The notes under the pieces: generated by a model
The model's database searches: none
The model's input: only the letters and a program-made list of their open reading frames with translations
Told to the model about the DNA's origin: nothing
Source of the DNA: Prochlorococcus sp. AG-363-C20
GTDB taxonomy: Bacteria > Cyanobacteriota > Cyanobacteriia > PCC-6307 > Cyanobiaceae
Length of the DNA: 64,000 bases
Direction: 5' to 3'
Assembly (NCBI GenBank): GCA_003280295.1
Contig: QCFI01000001.1
Coordinates: 78,400 to 142,399, forward strand
In this document: positions 1 through 10,480 of the stretch, piece by piece
Numbering within the stretch: position 1 is the first letter of the stretch
Layout of the letters: each line of letters begins with the position of its first letter
Position numbers and translations under genes: made by a program

Positions 1-157
1 CAGCATTTATGGGTATTTCTGATAAGAATTTACCTGTTTTGGATGCTTGTTTCTTACCTTTCTCTGTAAGAGTTGAAGAATCGTTGCGACCTTGAATTCG
101 GCGTTCGAGGTTGAAGCTGCTCAGACCATGACGAACGAGTAAAAGGCGCAAAGTCAC
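1..157 (-). CDS. Histidine phosphatase / phosphoglycerate mutase family protein (N-terminal part; continues beyond window start)
   Basis: Reverse-strand frame from a GTG at 157 reads VTLRLLLVRHGLSSFNLERRIQGRNDSSTLTEKGKKQASKTGKFLSE...; LVRHG motif of the family. Not in the supplied ORF track. Confidence 0.8.
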   Translation of the reverse strand, partial: MTLRLLLVRHGLSSFNLERRIQGRNDSSTLTEKGKKQASKTGKFLSEIPINA

Positions 158-255
158 TGAAAAAGAGTTTTGATATTAATCATCGTATTTGGGAATTGGT
201 CGACCTAGGCTTTCTTTGCTTAGGAGAATTTGTATCTTCTAATCCTCTTCCTTGA

Positions 256-1623
256 GTGAGACCTCCTATGAGACAAGCCACCTCGACTGGGAAAGTGGTG
301 CTGGCTGTTATATCACTCTTGTTATCGGTATTGATTTGGGGGAAAGGACTTCAAGAAAGTTTTGGTCGCCCTTCTGTTGTCCCCAAACTATCTATGCGCC
401 AGCAAGAGATGTCATTGTTAGCAAATCCTGCTATCCCTAATTCTTTAAAATCATTTTTAGTTGGAGAGGCACCTGAGAACAAGCTTAAACAAGTTTTAAG
501 TGAGACCTCTTTAGATCAAATGCAAGATCGCGAAAGGTTGGTTCTTGCGGCACTTGAACCTATTGAAGAGAATCGGCGTTCAATATTGGAACTTCCTTTT
601 GAAAATGAGACCTACGCTTCGATTCAAAAGGCTTTACTTCAAAAACATATTGGAAGCAGGGTAAACCCATCTCTTCCTAGTGCCCTTGAAACAATTAAAG
701 ACGATCCATTTCTTTTTCGTGTGTCTTGTTTGGCATTAAGTGGAGATCGAAAGGATTGTGTTGACTCCCTTGTCTCGAAACGAATGGCTTTGCGCTTGAT
801 ATTTAGTCAGGGAGTTCCAGCCATGGCTGTCCTTTTAGGTAGTGGATTGTTGATTCGCCAACTTTGGCTTTTGTTTAGGAATGCAAATACACCATGGCCT
901 CAACTTGTCTCCATACCTCTTTCTCTTTTTGACATGGTTTTGCTTATAGCTGGTGGATTTGTTGTTTTAGGGGAGGTTCTTTTGCCTACTCTTGTCTCTC
1001 CAATTAGTGAGACATTGACAAGCCGAATAGGAAGTCCCCTTAGGGAATCATTGAGGGTATTTATTGGATATAGCGCAATGACGGTACCCCCATTGCTTAT
1101 CCTTCGCCAACAACTTCATGGGTTGCAGAGCTTTGATTTGCCAGAAGGTGGTTGGCTGCAGTGGCGTTTAAGGCCTTTCACTCAGGCTTTTGCAAAGGCT
1201 TCAATAGCGTGGTTAATGGTGATGCCATTGGTGTTGTTGACTAGTTGGTTTATGAATTCTTTAGTCGGTGACCAGGGAGGTAGTAATCCATTGCTTGAAT
1301 TAGTTTTACGTAGTCAAGAACCTTTATCTATTTTTCTTCTTCTGACGACGACTGTTATATTTGCACCTCTTTTCGAAGAATTGATTTTTCGTGGGGCTTT
1401 ATTACCAGTATTAGTTCAAGGACTTGGTCGAAGTTGGGGGGTATTAATTAGTGCTTTAGTTTTTGCTTTAGCTCATTTAAGTGTTAGTGAGTTCCCTCCT
1501 TTGGTCGTTTTAGGCCTTGGATTGGCTTTCCTAAGACTTAGCTCAGGACGGCTTTTCCCATGTATCTTGATGCACTCTTTGTGGAATGGAATTACTTTTG
1601 CAAACCTTCTCCTTCTTGGGTGA
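256..1623 (+). CDS. CPBP-family intramembrane metalloprotease (CAAX protease-like)
   Basis: Multiple hydrophobic segments; EELIFRG and later H-containing motif (FALAHL, MHSLWNG). Confidence 0.85.
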   Translation: MRPPMRQATSTGKVVLAVISLLLSVLIWGKGLQESFGRPSVVPKLSMRQQEMSLLANPAIPNSLKSFLVGEAPENKLKQVLSETSLDQMQDRERLVLAALEPIEENRRSILELPFENETYASIQKALLQKHIGSRVNPSLPSALETIKDDPFLFRVSCLALSGDRKDCVDSLVSKRMALRLIFSQGVPAMAVLLGSGLLIRQLWLLFRNANTPWPQLVSIPLSLFDMVLLIAGGFVVLGEVLLPTLVSPISETLTSRIGSPLRESLRVFIGYSAMTVPPLLILRQQLHGLQSFDLPEGGWLQWRLRPFTQAFAKASIAWLMVMPLVLLTSWFMNSLVGDQGGSNPLLELVLRSQEPLSIFLLLTTTVIFAPLFEELIFRGALLPVLVQGLGRSWGVLISALVFALAHLSVSEFPPLVVLGLGLAFLRLSSGRLFPCILMHSLWNGITFANLLLLG

Positions 1624-1713
1624 TATTTGAATCTTTTTAAGTTTTGTTTGTACTTGAACCTTGCGTGAGAATGTTTAGGGTGTTTGACTTGATTAATTAA
1701 GTGGTTGTTTTAG

Positions 1714-2187
1714 GTGGTCGCTGTTGTAAAACTGCGTCCTGCAAATTCTGAGCCTGTTGTGCCGATCGCTCGTTCGTCAGGACCGCTTCATTTGATTCAT
1801 GGGTCTTTTTCTTCAAGGAGAATTGCTCGGCAATATCCTTTTCTGGCAGGGACACATAGACTTACTGATGGAGCTCTTTGGGGTGTATTAATAGCAGTTT
1901 TGATGATGTCAGCTTTTTCATTGCATTGGCGACATTTATGGACTGTCGCCTATGTACACCTTGAAACTACTCGTGAACTAACTCAAAAACTTAAATTCTC
2001 TACGGCTATGCTTGAGCAACATCTCCTCAAGCGTACTAGTTTGCCTATGTCTATGGTTAGAACTAATGCAAAAAAACTCCATTACTTAGAGCATTTAGAT
2101 TTTTTAGAAAATTCAAAGGAATTTGGTTCAGAAAAACATAATCTTTTAAAAAAAATTAGATCATTTCCAGTTAATTACGGCTACTAA
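1714..2187 (+). CDS. Small single-TM protein upstream of ftsI (FtsL-like by position and topology only)
   Basis: 157-aa ORF, one TM segment followed by a coiled-like region; its stop adjoins the ftsI start. Confidence 0.55.
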   Translation: MVAVVKLRPANSEPVVPIARSSGPLHLIHGSFSSRRIARQYPFLAGTHRLTDGALWGVLIAVLMMSAFSLHWRHLWTVAYVHLETTRELTQKLKFSTAMLEQHLLKRTSLPMSMVRTNAKKLHYLEHLDFLENSKEFGSEKHNLLKKIRSFPVNYGY

Positions 2188-3968
2188 TGCGGGTAACGAG
2201 AAAGCCTCTTACTCATAGATCTAGACGTAAACGTTTAGATGTCACTTCTCTTGAGCCTATTTCAGGGTATAGATTGAAATTGGTGTTTTTTATTCTCTTT
2301 TTAGGACTTTTAGGACTGATATCTAGGATGGCTTGGTTACAAGTACTTCAAGCTTCAGCGCTTCAGTCGAGAGCACGTGCTTTCCAAGTACAGAGGGTTC
2401 AACCTCCTGGAGCTAGACGTTCAATTGTTGATAGAATTGGTAGATTGGTTGCCTTAGATGAGCAGCGCTATCGTTTGTGGGGACATCCTAATAACTTCCG
2501 TTTCCCAGGTGATGATCCTGAATCGCTTCGCAAACCAATAGACGTTGCACGTCAAGTGTCCAGCTTAATCCCTAAGTCTGTCAACGAGTTGCTTGAGTTG
2601 ATTGGAAATCATTCGTCAGGTGTCAGGTTGGCTGAAGGGTTGGAACTTGAGGTGGCTACTGAGATTAGGAAACTAGGTATTAGTGGATTAGAGCTTGAGT
2701 CTTATCTGCAACGTGTTTATCCACAGGATAAACTTTTTGCAAATGTAGTAGGCTTTTTAAATGATGATAGGCTTCCACAAGCAGGACTTGAACAAAGCCT
2801 AAATAAAATACTCTCGGGGAAAAAAGAACCAGTTCGGAGTCTGAGGATTGCAAGAGATGGAACCCCTTTGCCAGATGATTTAGCTCCTGGAGTTTTCTAT
2901 AGGGATGATGCACACTTGCAGCTTACGCTAGATTCACGCCTTCAGGAATTATCTGGGAAAGCTTTAGAGGAAGCTATAACTGAATGGAATGCCACTCGAG
3001 GAGTGGCGATTGTGATGAATGTCCAAAATGGTGAGCTATTGGCTTTAGCATCGACACCTACCTACGATCCAAACAGTTTTTGGAAATATTCTTCAGCTCT
3101 ATTTAAAGAATGGTCTGTTCAGGACCTGTATGAGCCTGGCTCCACCTTTAAGCCCATTAATCTTGCTTTAGCCCTTGAAGAAGGTGTTATTCAGCCTGAT
3201 GGCACAGTTAATGATACAGGAATAATAAAAGTTGGAGGATGGTCTCTTCGTAACTATGATTTTGGATCTAATGGTGTAATGAGCTTTGCAGAGGTTCTTC
3301 AGGCCTCTAGCAATATAGGGATGGTTAAAATAATGCGTAATTTGGATCCTTCTCGTTATTGGGAATGGCTTCATCGTTTAGGACTTAATTCAAAGCCTGA
3401 AACTGATTTACCTGGTGCAGTTTCTGGTTCTCTGAAACCCAAGAAAGAGTTCGTTTCGAGACCTATTGAACCTGCAGTTGCTTCTTATGGACATGGTTTT
3501 TCTTTGACTCCTTTGAAGTTGGCACAGTTGCATGCTCTTATTGCTAATGGTGGTTTTTTGGTGAGTCCTCATATCACAAAAGGATTAAAAGACTCTGAAT
3601 TATCCTTCCCATCAGTCTCCCAAAAAAGTTCTCAGTTATTACGTCCAGAAGTGACTAAGACTGTTCGGAGCTGGATGGAGTCGGTTGTTGAAACGAATTC
3701 TGTAGTTGGATTTAAGAAAATAGATGGATATAGAATTGGAGGCAAGACGGGTACTGCAGATAAGTTAGTGGATGGTGTATTTGGTGGAGGCCTCAAGGTT
3801 TGTAGCTTTGTCGCAAATTTGCCAGCAGATAATCCACGTTATGTCGTGCTAGTGGTTGTCGATGAGCCAAAAGGTAGTGGGGCTTATGGTTCAACGGTCG
3901 CGGCTCCTGTAGCGAAAAAGATTGTTGAAGGATTGTTAGTGTTGGAAAAAATTCCTCCAAGTTACTGA
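2187..3968 (+). CDS. ftsI: Penicillin-binding protein 2/3, FtsI-type transpeptidase
   Basis: N-terminal TM; transpeptidase motifs EPGSTFKP (SxxK), SSN, KTGTAD. Confidence 0.9.
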   Translation: MRVTRKPLTHRSRRKRLDVTSLEPISGYRLKLVFFILFLGLLGLISRMAWLQVLQASALQSRARAFQVQRVQPPGARRSIVDRIGRLVALDEQRYRLWGHPNNFRFPGDDPESLRKPIDVARQVSSLIPKSVNELLELIGNHSSGVRLAEGLELEVATEIRKLGISGLELESYLQRVYPQDKLFANVVGFLNDDRLPQAGLEQSLNKILSGKKEPVRSLRIARDGTPLPDDLAPGVFYRDDAHLQLTLDSRLQELSGKALEEAITEWNATRGVAIVMNVQNGELLALASTPTYDPNSFWKYSSALFKEWSVQDLYEPGSTFKPINLALALEEGVIQPDGTVNDTGIIKVGGWSLRNYDFGSNGVMSFAEVLQASSNIGMVKIMRNLDPSRYWEWLHRLGLNSKPETDLPGAVSGSLKPKKEFVSRPIEPAVASYGHGFSLTPLKLAQLHALIANGGFLVSPHITKGLKDSELSFPSVSQKSSQLLRPEVTKTVRSWMESVVETNSVVGFKKIDGYRIGGKTGTADKLVDGVFGGGLKVCSFVANLPADNPRYVVLVVVDEPKGSGAYGSTVAAPVAKKIVEGLLVLEKIPPSY

Positions 3969-4091
3969 ATACACATTTTCTTAACTGAATAAAGCTAAGA
4001 CTTCAAAGAGGTTTCATATTGAGTTGCTAGCAAGTGATGTAATCCTTCAAAAGGAGGCTAACTTACGTGCGCATGTCAGATCTTCATCTTC

Positions 4092-5264
4092 ATGAGCACA
4101 CTTCTTGAACAGCTTTCTTCTATGACAGTGGTTGTTGCAGATACAGGGGATCTAGAGGCTATTCGTACTTTTAAGCCAAGGGATGCAACTACAAACCCCT
4201 CGTTGATTTTGGCTGCCGCTCAGATCCCTGCTTATCAGAACTTGATTGATGAGGCGCTTAGTTTTTCGAGGCAAAGGATTGGGCTTGGTGCTGCAGTCGA
4301 AGAAGTAGTTGAGGAGGCTTTGGATGAAATTTGTGTAATTTTCGGAAAGGAGATCCTCAAGATTATTCCAGGTCGTGTTTCAACGGAAGTTGATGCTCGA
4401 TTAAGTTATGACTTAGAGGCAACAATATCAAAAGCCAGAAAAATCATAGCCCTTTATAACGAAGCAGGGATCACTAATGATCGAGTCTTGATTAAGATTG
4501 CTTCTACATGGGAGGGAATTAAAGCCGCAGAAGTCCTTGAAAAAGAAGGTATACATTGTAACCTTACTTTGCTTTTTGGGTTTGCTCAGGCTGCTGCTTG
4601 TGCTGAGGCCGGAGTAACTCTTATTTCTCCATTTGTAGGAAGAATATTAGATTGGCATAAGGCTAATAAGGGGAAAGATTCATATTTAGGACACGAAGAC
4701 CCAGGCGTTATTTCTGTTACTAAAATATTTAATTACTTCAAGGCTCATGGTTATCGGACAGAAGTAATGGGAGCAAGTTTTCGTAATATTGATGAAATTA
4801 TTGAGCTTGCAGGATGTGATTTGCTTACTATTTCCCCAAAACTTTTGGATCAACTCAAGAAAACAGATATGCCTTTAAGTCAAAAGCTTGACTCATTAAA
4901 TCCATCCTCAAAGACATCAAAACTTGAAATAGATAAGGCTATCTTTGATTCATTAATGTCAGAAGATGTCATGGCACAAGAGAAATTAGGAGAGGGTATA
5001 CGAGGCTTTAGTAAAGCTATTGAGACTTTAGAGGCACAGCTCGCTCATCGCTTGGCTGTACTTGAAGGTGGATCTGCTTTCACACATGTTGTACATGAGA
5101 TTTTTATGCTTAATGATCTTGATGGTGATGGATGTATAACTAGAGAAGAATGGTTAGGAAGTGATGCGGTCTTTGACGCTTTGGATCATGATCATGATGG
5201 TTGCTTGCGTCAAGATGATTTATTTTCCGGCTTGGGTGCGGCATTAGCTTTAAGTAATGCATAG
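4092..5264 (+). CDS. tal: Transaldolase with C-terminal EF-hand pair
   Basis: TalB-like core ([36 protein letters not shown]); C-terminus [15 protein letters not shown]...[14 protein letters not shown] matches EF-hand loops. Confidence 0.93.
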   Translation: MSTLLEQLSSMTVVVADTGDLEAIRTFKPRDATTNPSLILAAAQIPAYQNLIDEALSFSRQRIGLGAAVEEVVEEALDEICVIFGKEILKIIPGRVSTEVDARLSYDLEATISKARKIIALYNEAGITNDRVLIKIASTWEGIKAAEVLEKEGIHCNLTLLFGFAQAAACAEAGVTLISPFVGRILDWHKANKGKDSYLGHEDPGVISVTKIFNYFKAHGYRTEVMGASFRNIDEIIELAGCDLLTISPKLLDQLKKTDMPLSQKLDSLNPSSKTSKLEIDKAIFDSLMSEDVMAQEKLGEGIRGFSKAIETLEAQLAHRLAVLEGGSAFTHVVHEIFMLNDLDGDGCITREEWLGSDAVFDALDHDHDGCLRQDDLFSGLGAALALSNA

Positions 5265-5395
5265 GAAGTTAATTTTATTTTTCTAAATATTCTTATTGGT
5301 TTTACTTCTGATTTGATTAATGGGGGGACGAGTTGCTAACTATTGAAAGTCTATATTGAATAGTGGAAATATAATTTTTCTGGAAATTGATTATC

Positions 5396-5638
5396 CTAGA
5401 TATATTTCCAAATTGGATTTTTGGGAATTTTAGGTCCTTTGCTTTCTTGCTCTGGTTCGTCAAATCGGACGCGCCATTCTGGGACTCTACATTTTATAAA
5501 ATCTGTTCTTTCTATCAGTATCCCCATCTCTTTATCACTACTAGCCATAAAACCGGAAACCCAGCTCCCTCCATTCAACCCTCCTTTAAACCAAACCCAA
5601 GCTTTTTTTTGTTCCATTGCTTCTTTAATTAAAGGCAA
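5396..5638 (-). CDS. Small conserved-looking hypothetical protein
   Basis: 80-aa ORF in the tal/chlP-like gap; Trp/Pro-rich, protein-like composition (VPEWRVRFDEPEQESKGPKIPKNPIWKYI). Confidence 0.5.
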   Translation of the reverse strand: MPLIKEAMEQKKAWVWFKGGLNGGSWVSGFMASSDKEMGILIERTDFIKCRVPEWRVRFDEPEQESKGPKIPKNPIWKYI

Positions 5639-5653
5639 GGTTAGCCCTAGAAA

Positions 5654-6784
5654 TTATGATTGTTTTAAAAGAAGTCGTTTTATAACTCGCGTAGCGATGT
5701 CACCATATCCCATCTTCCCAGTAAGTATCTCGGCAATTCGTTGGGGAGCTGTTGGCCTTTTGATTCCGAGTTGATAGCCTACTTTTGGAAAGCGATAGAA
5801 CACTTGAGAAATCCTTCTTCCCCATGCCATTGATTCTCCCCATTTCTTTCTAATAATGCTTGTGTAGTCATTTAGATTTGTATTGTCTCCCTTTAACCAA
5901 TGATTAAGCGAATTTGCTGCTTCATAGCCACTCATTAGGGCAGGCCTTAACCCTTCGGCAAGAAATGGGTCGCATAAGGATGCAGCATCTCCTACGACAA
6001 CTATGCCATCACCGTTGAGGGAACTATGTCCATTCCAAACTCTTAGATAGGCTTCCTGTCGAATACCTTCTTTAGGGTCAAAACCAAGTTCTGGTAAAAG
6101 CTTATTAAGTATATCTGTACTGTTAAAAGCAGATTGGCCAATGAAACTACCAATCCCGACATTTACTCCACCTACGAGAGGAAATGCCCATGCAAAACCA
6201 TGATGTACCAACCCGAATTCAAATTTAGTAGTTCCTTCCTCAAGAGTTCCTCTCCCTTCAAGACGTACTGAGGTGGTAAAAGCATGGTGTTGTCTTTTGG
6301 GGCCTAGCCCAAAAGATTTAGCCCATGGCGAACTTGATCCATCTGCTATTACAACAGCTTTTGCTTCTAGTTGCCTGCCATCTTCACTAGTTATTTGCCA
6401 GCTTTTACCTGCTTTTTGCAATTTTATTACCTTAAAAGGCCTTAAGAGTTCAGCTCCTGCATTAATAGCTTGACTTGTAAGAAAGGAATCAAGTTTTTCT
6501 CTGCGTACTATCCAAAAAGGTGAGGATCCAGGTAGCTCTGCTATGACTTGATCAGTAAGACACCAACTGAAGTCAACTCGTTTGATTACTTCATCAATAA
6601 CTGGCATTAGATCAAATGGAAACCATTCCTGTACGGCAGCTGACATGCCACCAGCACAGGGTTTTATGATGTCAATAGCACTCTTTTCGAGGAGAGTGAC
6701 CTTATTGCCGGCCTTGGCCAGATGGAATGCTGCAGTAGAGCCAGCAGCACCAGCTCCAATAATGAGAACGTCCTTAATGCTCAC
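5654..6784 (-). CDS. FAD-dependent oxidoreductase, geranylgeranyl reductase family
   Basis: [22 protein letters not shown] Rossmann motif; [22 protein letters not shown] motif. Confidence 0.85.
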   Translation of the reverse strand: MSIKDVLIIGAGAAGSTAAFHLAKAGNKVTLLEKSAIDIIKPCAGGMSAAVQEWFPFDLMPVIDEVIKRVDFSWCLTDQVIAELPGSSPFWIVRREKLDSFLTSQAINAGAELLRPFKVIKLQKAGKSWQITSEDGRQLEAKAVVIADGSSSPWAKSFGLGPKRQHHAFTTSVRLEGRGTLEEGTTKFEFGLVHHGFAWAFPLVGGVNVGIGSFIGQSAFNSTDILNKLLPELGFDPKEGIRQEAYLRVWNGHSSLNGDGIVVVGDAASLCDPFLAEGLRPALMSGYEAANSLNHWLKGDNTNLNDYTSIIRKKWGESMAWGRRISQVFYRFPKVGYQLGIKRPTAPQRIAEILTGKMGYGDIATRVIKRLLLKQS

Positions 6785-7329
6785 ACTTTGAGAATGTCTG
6801 CTTCTTTATCATTAAGATGTTTTTCTATCTCATTAATAAACTTGTTTGTAAGTTTTTGCACGTTTTCTTGTTCATCTCGACTTTGATCTTCAGAGATTTC
6901 AGCATCCTTCTCTGACTTCTTGATTTTTTCAATTGCGTCACGTCTAATATTTCGTAGCGATACTTTTCCTTCTTCTGCATATTTCGAGGCGATTTTACAA
7001 AACTCTTTTCGTCGCTCTTCTGTTAATGGAGGCACATTGATTCTAATAATTTTACCGTCGTTGTTAGGAGTAAACCCTAGGTCACTTGTTGCAATAGCTT
7101 TTTCTATGAGGGCTAGGGAACTTAAATCAAAGGGTTGAATTGCAATGGTTTGAGAATCAGGTGTAGATAATGTGGCAAGTGACTTGAGTGGGGTATCAGC
7201 ACCGTAGTACTCAACCGTTATTCGATCTAATAAGGATGTGTTAGCTCGGCCAGTACGGATAGTGTTGAAGTTGCGCTGTGCTGCTTCAACAGACTTGCGC
7301 ATACTGGTTTCGATTTCCTTGTTCGACAT
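6781..7329 (-). CDS. frr: Ribosome recycling factor
   Basis: [19 protein letters not shown]..., full-length 182 aa, next to pyrH. Confidence 0.96.
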   Translation of the reverse strand: MSNKEIETSMRKSVEAAQRNFNTIRTGRANTSLLDRITVEYYGADTPLKSLATLSTPDSQTIAIQPFDLSSLALIEKAIATSDLGFTPNNDGKIIRINVPPLTEERRKEFCKIASKYAEEGKVSLRNIRRDAIEKIKKSEKDAEISEDQSRDEQENVQKLTNKFINEIEKHLNDKEADILKV

Positions 7330-7378
7330 GATGTAGGGAAGTGCAAAAACGATGAAATGAATTCAGTTGATAATTTCT

Positions 7379-8092
7379 TTAGCTGGAATTGCCGATACGG
7401 GAACCGACAGATTCCCCAGCAACTGCTTTGCAGATGTTGCCTGGTTCAAATAAATTAAAAACAACTATTGGTATGTTGTTATCTTTGCAAAGAGCAATTG
7501 CTGTACTGTCCATAACAGCGATTTCACGACTGATAACTTCTTGGTAGGTAAGATTTTCGTGACGTATTGCGTTGGGAAAACGTTCGGGATCGCAGTCGTA
7601 AACCCCATCAACCTTGGTGGCTTTGAATACTACATCTGCATTTATCTCTGCAGCTCTTAGGGCGGCGGTTGTATCTGTTGTGAAGAAGGGGGTCCCACAG
7701 CCACCTCCAAATACAACCACCCTTCCTTTCTCAAGGTGGCGAATTGCTCTTCTACGGATATAGGGCTCGGCAACTTCTTTCATTTCTATAGCTGTTTGAA
7801 CTCTCGTTTCAATTCCTGACCTTTCTAAACCATCTTGCAAAGTAATTGCATTCATTATGGTGGCCAACATGCCCACATAATCTGCGGTAGCTCTATCCAT
7901 TCCTGCAGCTGAACCTTTGAGACCACGAAAAATATTCCCCCCTCCAACGACAATGGCTAGTTGAGTTCCATTTGCTATTACCTTTGAAACATCTTCAGCA
8001 ATAGATTGAACAATGGCCGGGTCAATTCCGTAAGGTTTTTTCCCCATCAGCGCTTCACCGCTGAGTTTAAGGAGAGCTCTCGAGTAGGGCAT
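7379..8092 (-). CDS. pyrH: UMP kinase
   Basis: [42 protein letters not shown]. Confidence 0.97.
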   Translation of the reverse strand: MPYSRALLKLSGEALMGKKPYGIDPAIVQSIAEDVSKVIANGTQLAIVVGGGNIFRGLKGSAAGMDRATADYVGMLATIMNAITLQDGLERSGIETRVQTAIEMKEVAEPYIRRRAIRHLEKGRVVVFGGGCGTPFFTTDTTAALRAAEINADVVFKATKVDGVYDCDPERFPNAIRHENLTYQEVISREIAVMDSTAIALCKDNNIPIVVFNLFEPGNICKAVAGESVGSRIGNSS

Positions 8093-8405
8093 ATATATTT
8101 AATATCTGATTGAGAGTAGCAAGTCTTCTTAGCAGAGTTATGTATTGGTTTCGTTTTACTGGTAATTGCTTATAAATTTGCATTGAAAATCAAAGTATTT
8201 TAGATAGAAGGTAGAGCATGTTCGAAACTCTGACTAAGTCGAAATTTCAATTTATTGCATTCGATTTAGGTGAAGTGAGTAAATGATTCTTTCCTTGCAA
8301 AATAAAAATTTTGTTTTACAAGGGGTTACATTATTTATGCTTTGTTTGGATTATTTGGCTTGGCGTAATTATTTAATTCAAGCTTACAGGTGTTCAATTA
8401 AACCT

Positions 8406-9101
8406 TTAAAACTCAATTCCAGCTTGTGCTTTGATTCCTTTCTCTTTGAAAGGATGATGAATTAATTTCATTTCAGTCACAAGATCAGCTTGATCGATTA
8501 GAGCTTGTGGTGCTCCTCTGCCAGTTAGAACAACGTGCATCATTGGAGTTTTTTTTAGTAGTCCTTGAATTACATCATCTAATGAGAGATAGCCAAGTTT
8601 GATCGCAACATTAATTTCATCAAGAATTACTAGTTTGTGATCTTTGCCTTGTAGGTAAGTCAGAGACTGCTTCCATGCATTTGAAACCAGTTTTTGGTCT
8701 CGAACTCTATCTTGAGTCTCCCAAGTAAAACCTTCACCGAGGGCATGCCAGCACAAATCCTTTCCAAATTTCTTTAGGGCTTTTGCTTCTCCAGGCAACC
8801 ACCCTCCTTTTATGAATTGGACTATTGCGACACGTTCACCATGTCCGAGTGTCCGTAAAGCCATCCCTAGAGCAGCAGTGGTTTTACCCTTCCCATTTCC
8901 GTAAAAGACTATTAATAAGCCTTTTTCCAGGTTTCTTTCTTTTAATCTTTTAGTTTGTACATCTTTTCGTTTCCTCATTCGTTGCTGGTAAAGATTTTCA
9001 TCTGTCTCTGGTGCTAGATGACCTCCAATTCCAATTTCGATGGCATCACGGTCAAGATTTTTAATGTCTAGTGGATCTTTTTTCCTTGTGTCGTTATCCA
9101 T
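8406..9101 (-). CDS. cobO: Cob(I)yrinic acid a,c-diamide adenosyltransferase
   Basis: YGNGKGKTTAALGMALRTLGHG P-loop, VILDEINVAIKLGYL. Confidence 0.92.
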   Translation of the reverse strand: MDNDTRKKDPLDIKNLDRDAIEIGIGGHLAPETDENLYQQRMRKRKDVQTKRLKERNLEKGLLIVFYGNGKGKTTAALGMALRTLGHGERVAIVQFIKGGWLPGEAKALKKFGKDLCWHALGEGFTWETQDRVRDQKLVSNAWKQSLTYLQGKDHKLVILDEINVAIKLGYLSLDDVIQGLLKKTPMMHVVLTGRGAPQALIDQADLVTEMKLIHHPFKEKGIKAQAGIEF

Positions 9102-9245
9102 GAAATAGACAGGTTCGGAATTTTTCTTAGCTTAATAGGGAAAATATATAAAATTAATTGATTTAACTTAAGCTAGCAATGTATTTTTAAAGGTCAACAT
9201 ATTTTTTCTTTTCAGAACTTTAAAAAGTTTGAGTTATGAACATGT

Positions 9246-10415
9246 TTAGGTATTTTCTCTTGCGAGTGCATTATCTACAGCTTTTTGTTGGTCTCTATGT
9301 GTTATCCAATGGTGATAGGTGCGGTTGTGAATAGTCACTGAGTGCCCCATCATTTTTGCCGCTACAGAATCGGGTAGTCCGATATGAATTGTTCTGACTG
9401 CCCAAGCGTGCCTAAGATCGTATGGCGTAAGGGGTAAATTATAGCGTTTAAATTGTTCACTAACTCGTCTACCTACCTTTTGAAGTGTAGTTTCTTTCAG
9501 ATCAGTATTTATAGCTGGGAGAAGTTTAGGTTTTTCTCCAAGTTTTGCTAGCTCGAATAATTCACACCATGAAGGATGGAATGGCCAAACTTGATGCTCA
9601 CCAGTTTTAGTATGTGGCAAAACCCTTAATACATTGTCCCCATTTTTAGAGAGACCTGAAAGATCAGAAAAAAATACTTCGTGATTCCTCAGACCGTAAG
9701 TAGCCATTAGTCCAAACACTAACCTCCATCGAGGATTTGGGATTTGAGTCCAAGCTTCTGCTATTAAATTGTCGCTTGGTAACTTGCGGAAGTGTGCTTT
9801 ATGGATCCCATAACCGTAACCTTTTGCTCTCCAATCCGGAGGGAGATTTATATCTAAGTGTTTAGCGAATGCCGCAAGAACTGTTGTGCATTGTTGACGA
9901 CTACGTGTACTTTCTGAATAGCTTTCAAGAGTTTGATTTAGCAGGTCAAAATTTAAATTGCATTGCATTTTGAGTTGCAGTTCAATTAATCTTCTTAGAT
10001 ATGGCAAATAAGAAGAAGACCAGGTTGTATATGCTCCGGACTTAGATTTGCACCGGCTTGGATCTGTGAAGAAAGCCAACTTGAAGCTTTCTACTGCTTC
10101 AAATGCATTTTGGATTACTTTTGTTGGTGCTTTTTGAAGTCTTTTACTTGACCAATGCTCCCAATTAAATTGTTTTTGTTTCAGTTGGAAGAGGACTATT
10201 TGAAGCATCTTTTGGGCTTCTTCAAGACCATCTCGTTCGGCCGGTAAATGCAAACTTATTCTCTGAACTCTAGACATCCCTTGCCTGGTAGGGCATGGTA
10301 GTGGTCCACGCAGGTTAAGAAGATTTCTTCTTTGTTCGATTCTTAGCTTGATATTTTTGGATGCAAGCTCTTTGTTGAATTTGGCAAGCTCAGTACTGAG
10401 ATCCATTTCAATCAA
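9246..10415 (-). CDS. Tyrosine recombinase / phage-integrase family protein
   Basis: C-terminal catalytic pattern ATYGLRNHEVF ... LTPYDLRHAWAVRTIHIGLPDSVAAKMMGHSVTIHNRTYHHW (R..H-x-x-R..H/W..Y). Confidence 0.85.
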   Translation of the reverse strand: MIEMDLSTELAKFNKELASKNIKLRIEQRRNLLNLRGPLPCPTRQGMSRVQRISLHLPAERDGLEEAQKMLQIVLFQLKQKQFNWEHWSSKRLQKAPTKVIQNAFEAVESFKLAFFTDPSRCKSKSGAYTTWSSSYLPYLRRLIELQLKMQCNLNFDLLNQTLESYSESTRSRQQCTTVLAAFAKHLDINLPPDWRAKGYGYGIHKAHFRKLPSDNLIAEAWTQIPNPRWRLVFGLMATYGLRNHEVFFSDLSGLSKNGDNVLRVLPHTKTGEHQVWPFHPSWCELFELAKLGEKPKLLPAINTDLKETTLQKVGRRVSEQFKRYNLPLTPYDLRHAWAVRTIHIGLPDSVAAKMMGHSVTIHNRTYHHWITHRDQQKAVDNALARENT

Positions 10416-10480
10416 GCTTTTTAGCTACCTTTACGTTTGTAAGGGTTAATCTCAACCCCTTTTAAAGATTTCTCTTCTAA

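Noticed and set aside
95-125. GTTCGAGGTTGAAGC as a tRNA T-loop
   Set aside because: Lies within the reverse-strand phosphoglycerate-mutase-like coding sequence and no acceptor stem is present.
2717-2727. TTATCCACA DnaA-box consensus
   Set aside because: Single copy inside the ftsI coding sequence, no cluster of boxes; most likely chance.
8093-8405. Intergenic region pyrH-cobO with 60-aa ORF 8283-8465
   Set aside because: ORF overlaps the 3' end of cobO and has no recognisable features; no RNA structure evident.
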